NCBI GenBank assembly: GCA_964361185.1
Contig: CAYHZS010000037.1
Coordinates: 1 to 8,158, forward strand
Direction: 5' to 3'
Origin: JBAZYZ01 sp964361185
GTDB lineage: Bacteria > Patescibacteriota > Minisyncoccia > Phycocordibacterales > VMEP01
DNA length: 8,158 bases
Shown: positions 6,809 through 8,158 of the stretch, piece by piece
Position numbering within the stretch: position 1 is the first letter of the stretch
Layout: each line of letters opens with the position of its first letter
Notes under the pieces: model-generated
Databases searched by the model: none
What the model was told of the DNA's origin: nothing
What the model saw: only the letters and a program-made list of their open reading frames with translations
Position numbers and translations under genes: made by a program

Positions 6809-6816
6809 GCTATAAT
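6808..6816 (+). promoter_or_regulatory. Extended -10 promoter element TGC-TATAAT of the TrbL-like gene
   Basis: A perfect TATAAT at 6811-6816 with the TGn extension and no strong -35 box. The TTG start codon at 6828 comes 11 bases after the box, so the transcript would begin only about 4-6 bases ahead of it. This supports TTG 6828 as the start without a Shine-Dalgarno sequence. Confidence 0.65.
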
Positions 6817-6827
6817 GGCGGTATAAC

Positions 6828-8158
6828 TTGAAACCCGCAGATAAAAAATCGGGGATACGTATTCTTGGATGGGTACTTTTTGGAGTGCTCGCTGTTTTTA
6901 TCTTCACCTTTGTTCCAGCCGGCACAGTAAATGCCCAATTTGGATATACGGAACAGTGTCTGGAAGGATATACTCCGACAAGCAATTTTCAGTGCCAAAA
7001 AATAGAAGCTGGTACCTCGGGAGCAAGTATTCTCTGCCAAAACGGATATATGTTCTCCGGCTCAAACTGTATACCTGAAAGTGAGGCTGTTGAAGTATCC
7101 ACAGTAGCAAGCGAATTAATATTGAGAGATTCCTCCGTCAAAGACATCGGGACGGACAGCAAAAAACCCGCGGTGGAAGAAAAATGCGCCTGGTGGAGCA
7201 GCCCGATTGAGTGCGGACTTATTCCTTCTATCGCAAATGTCGTTCTTAGAATTGTAAGCCTGGTACTCCGAATGGCGGGCCTTTTCCTGAATTTTTCCGC
7301 GAATTTCACTTTGAATTTGACTTCCTTTACCGACAAGCTCAACATAGATGCCACCTGGGCGACAATACGAGACCTCATGAACATAGTGTTCATTTTTATT
7401 CTCCTTTGGGTGTCAATCAACACGATACTCGGGCTGGAAAACAACGCGAAAAAACTTCTGGCGAGTATTATCATCTCGGCTCTTCTTATAAACTTCAGTC
7501 TTTTCTTCACCAAGGTCGTGATAGACGCCTCTAATGTCGTGGCTCTCCAGTTTTATACCGGCATTACCGGCGGTGAATTTCTCACGGACCGAAGCACTTT
7601 CACCAGCGCTGGAATATCCGACCAATTCATGTCTCGGCTGAAACTGCCCGGTCTTTTTGACAGTAACGGTATCGTGATAGATTTCTCCAGCGTTGTGGCC
7701 ATTGGAGTAATGGGTTCAATTTTCATCATTGTCGCGGCTTTTGTCTTTTTTGCCGCCGCTTTGATGCTCATGGCGCGGAGCGCTATGCTAATTCTCCTTA
7801 TGGTGACTTCTCCGATTGGATTTATTGGCGGGTTTGTGCCAAAACTTAGAGACTACACGGAAATGTGGCAGAAGGAACTCATCAATCAGTCACTGTTTGC
7901 TCCGATTTTTTTCATTCTGATATGGATAGTGCTCAACATAACCAAAGACATGTCCGTGCTCACGGAAAGCGGCTCTACGGCCGTAACTTTTGCCGCCGCA
8001 ATAGCGGGTAAAGAAGCGACTACTGTCAGCATTATTTTCAATTATCTTCTCCTGATTGCTTTTATCATTGCCGCGCTCAATGTCGCCAAAAAATTGAGCG
8101 GGGAAGCGGGAGCGAAGTTTTCAAAGATGGCTCCGAAAATGATGGGGGCTGTAGCGGG
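6828..8158 (+). CDS. TrbL/VirB6-like polytopic membrane protein, 3' end outside window
   Basis: The frame is open from TTG 6828 to the right edge (443 complete codons). TTG is chosen because it is the only start-type codon ahead of the signal segment and sits just after the TATAAT box; the next in-frame candidate (GTG 6885) would cut the hydrophobic segment. Residues 12-36 form a signal peptide or first membrane segment ending at VNA-Q. Residues 44-81 form a small extracytoplasmic part with two similar Cys loops (C44-C56 and C70-C81). C120 and C129 flank a WW pair. Predicted membrane segments lie near 134-158, 182-203, 208-232, 288-312, 316-338, 354-372 and 400-420. The polytopic pattern and the region MWQKELINQSLFAPIFFILIW (346-366) resemble the TrbL/VirB6 family, inner-membrane channel components of type IV secretion and conjugation. 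The last part (from about 421) is a Lys/Gly/Met-rich tail that continues beyond the window. Whether the substrate is DNA or protein cannot be told. Confidence 0.85.
   Translation, partial: MKPADKKSGIRILGWVLFGVLAVFIFTFVPAGTVNAQFGYTEQCLEGYTPTSNFQCQKIEAGTSGASILCQNGYMFSGSNCIPESEAVEVSTVASELILRDSSVKDIGTDSKKPAVEEKCAWWSSPIECGLIPSIANVVLRIVSLVLRMAGLFLNFSANFTLNLTSFTDKLNIDATWATIRDLMNIVFIFILLWVSINTILGLENNAKKLLASIIISALLINFSLFFTKVVIDASNVVALQFYTGITGGEFLTDRSTFTSAGISDQFMSRLKLPGLFDSNGIVIDFSSVVAIGVMGSIFIIVAAFVFFAAALMLMARSAMLILLMVTSPIGFIGGFVPKLRDYTEMWQKELINQSLFAPIFFILIWIVLNITKDMSVLTESGSTAVTFAAAIAGKEATTVSIIFNYLLLIAFIIAALNVAKKLSGEAGAKFSKMAPKMMGAVA

Larger units (their letters stand above)
6559..6827 (+). other. 269-bp region without a confident gene; possible decayed coding remnant
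   Basis: Directly after the TAA of the preceding gene, the same frame continues with stops at 6568, 6700 and 6793. Between them are open stretches of 43 codons (6571-6699) and 30 codons (6703-6792) whose translations look fairly protein-like, for example YEVKITPAAKNTETGW and DPNGIFYYGVDKKGS. Frame 2 is also open from 6656 to a stop at 6824-6826, so the coding signal is not decisive. An imperfect hairpin is present at 6631-6650, and the right end carries the promoter of the next gene with an inverted repeat. No start codon with a promoter or ribosome binding site is evident for any small gene here. Confidence 0.4.

Noticed and set aside
6989..7513. 174-codon open frame on the minus strand
   Set aside because: Opposite the TrbL-like gene, which has a promoter, signal peptide and membrane segments in the plus frame. 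The minus-strand translation is a low-complexity mirror of it.

Overview
The window reads as a chromosomal segment of a Candidate Phyla Radiation (Patescibacteria) genome, most likely of the Parcubacteria kind. This rests on gene content and style. There is a compact UvrD-type helicase, an exported peptidoglycan-binding protein with a C-terminal Cys-containing domain that I recall from Parcubacteria proteins, a thrombospondin type-3 (calcium-binding) membrane protein, a Cys-rich exported protein and a TrbL/VirB6-like polytopic membrane protein. Genes have very short leaders and no clear Shine-Dalgarno sequences. The standard code fits: all visible stops are TAA or TAG and no in-frame UGA needs recoding. 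The assignment is inference from pattern; no search was run.

Layout. Bases 1-1752 (+) are the 3' part of a UvrD/PcrA/Rep-family helicase gene whose start lies left of the window. Bases 1816-2856 (-) converge on it and encode the exported peptidoglycan-binding protein. A 141-bp divergent intergenic region (2857-2997) carries candidate promoters in both directions. Bases 2998-3882 (+) encode the 16S rRNA dimethyltransferase RsmA/KsgA. This gene carries two blocks of 7-bp tandem repeats, one in frame just ahead of its NIPYYIT motif and one forming its last codons and stop.

The right half (3978-8158, +) looks like a cell-envelope or secretion module. It contains a single-pass membrane protein with TSP3 repeats (3978-4973), a Cys-rich exported protein (4984-6558), about 270 bp with no confident gene (6559-6827), and a TrbL/VirB6-like protein that starts at TTG 6828 and runs off the right edge. 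Each of these three genes has a TATAAT box 9-17 bases ahead of its start codon. In two cases an inverted repeat ends exactly at the T of the extended -10 (TGn) motif.

No tRNA, rRNA, CRISPR array or insertion sequence was seen. The left half is housekeeping plus envelope. The most unusual material is the heptamer repeats inside ksgA, the promoter/inverted-repeat architecture and the poorly characterised exported proteins next to the TrbL-like protein.
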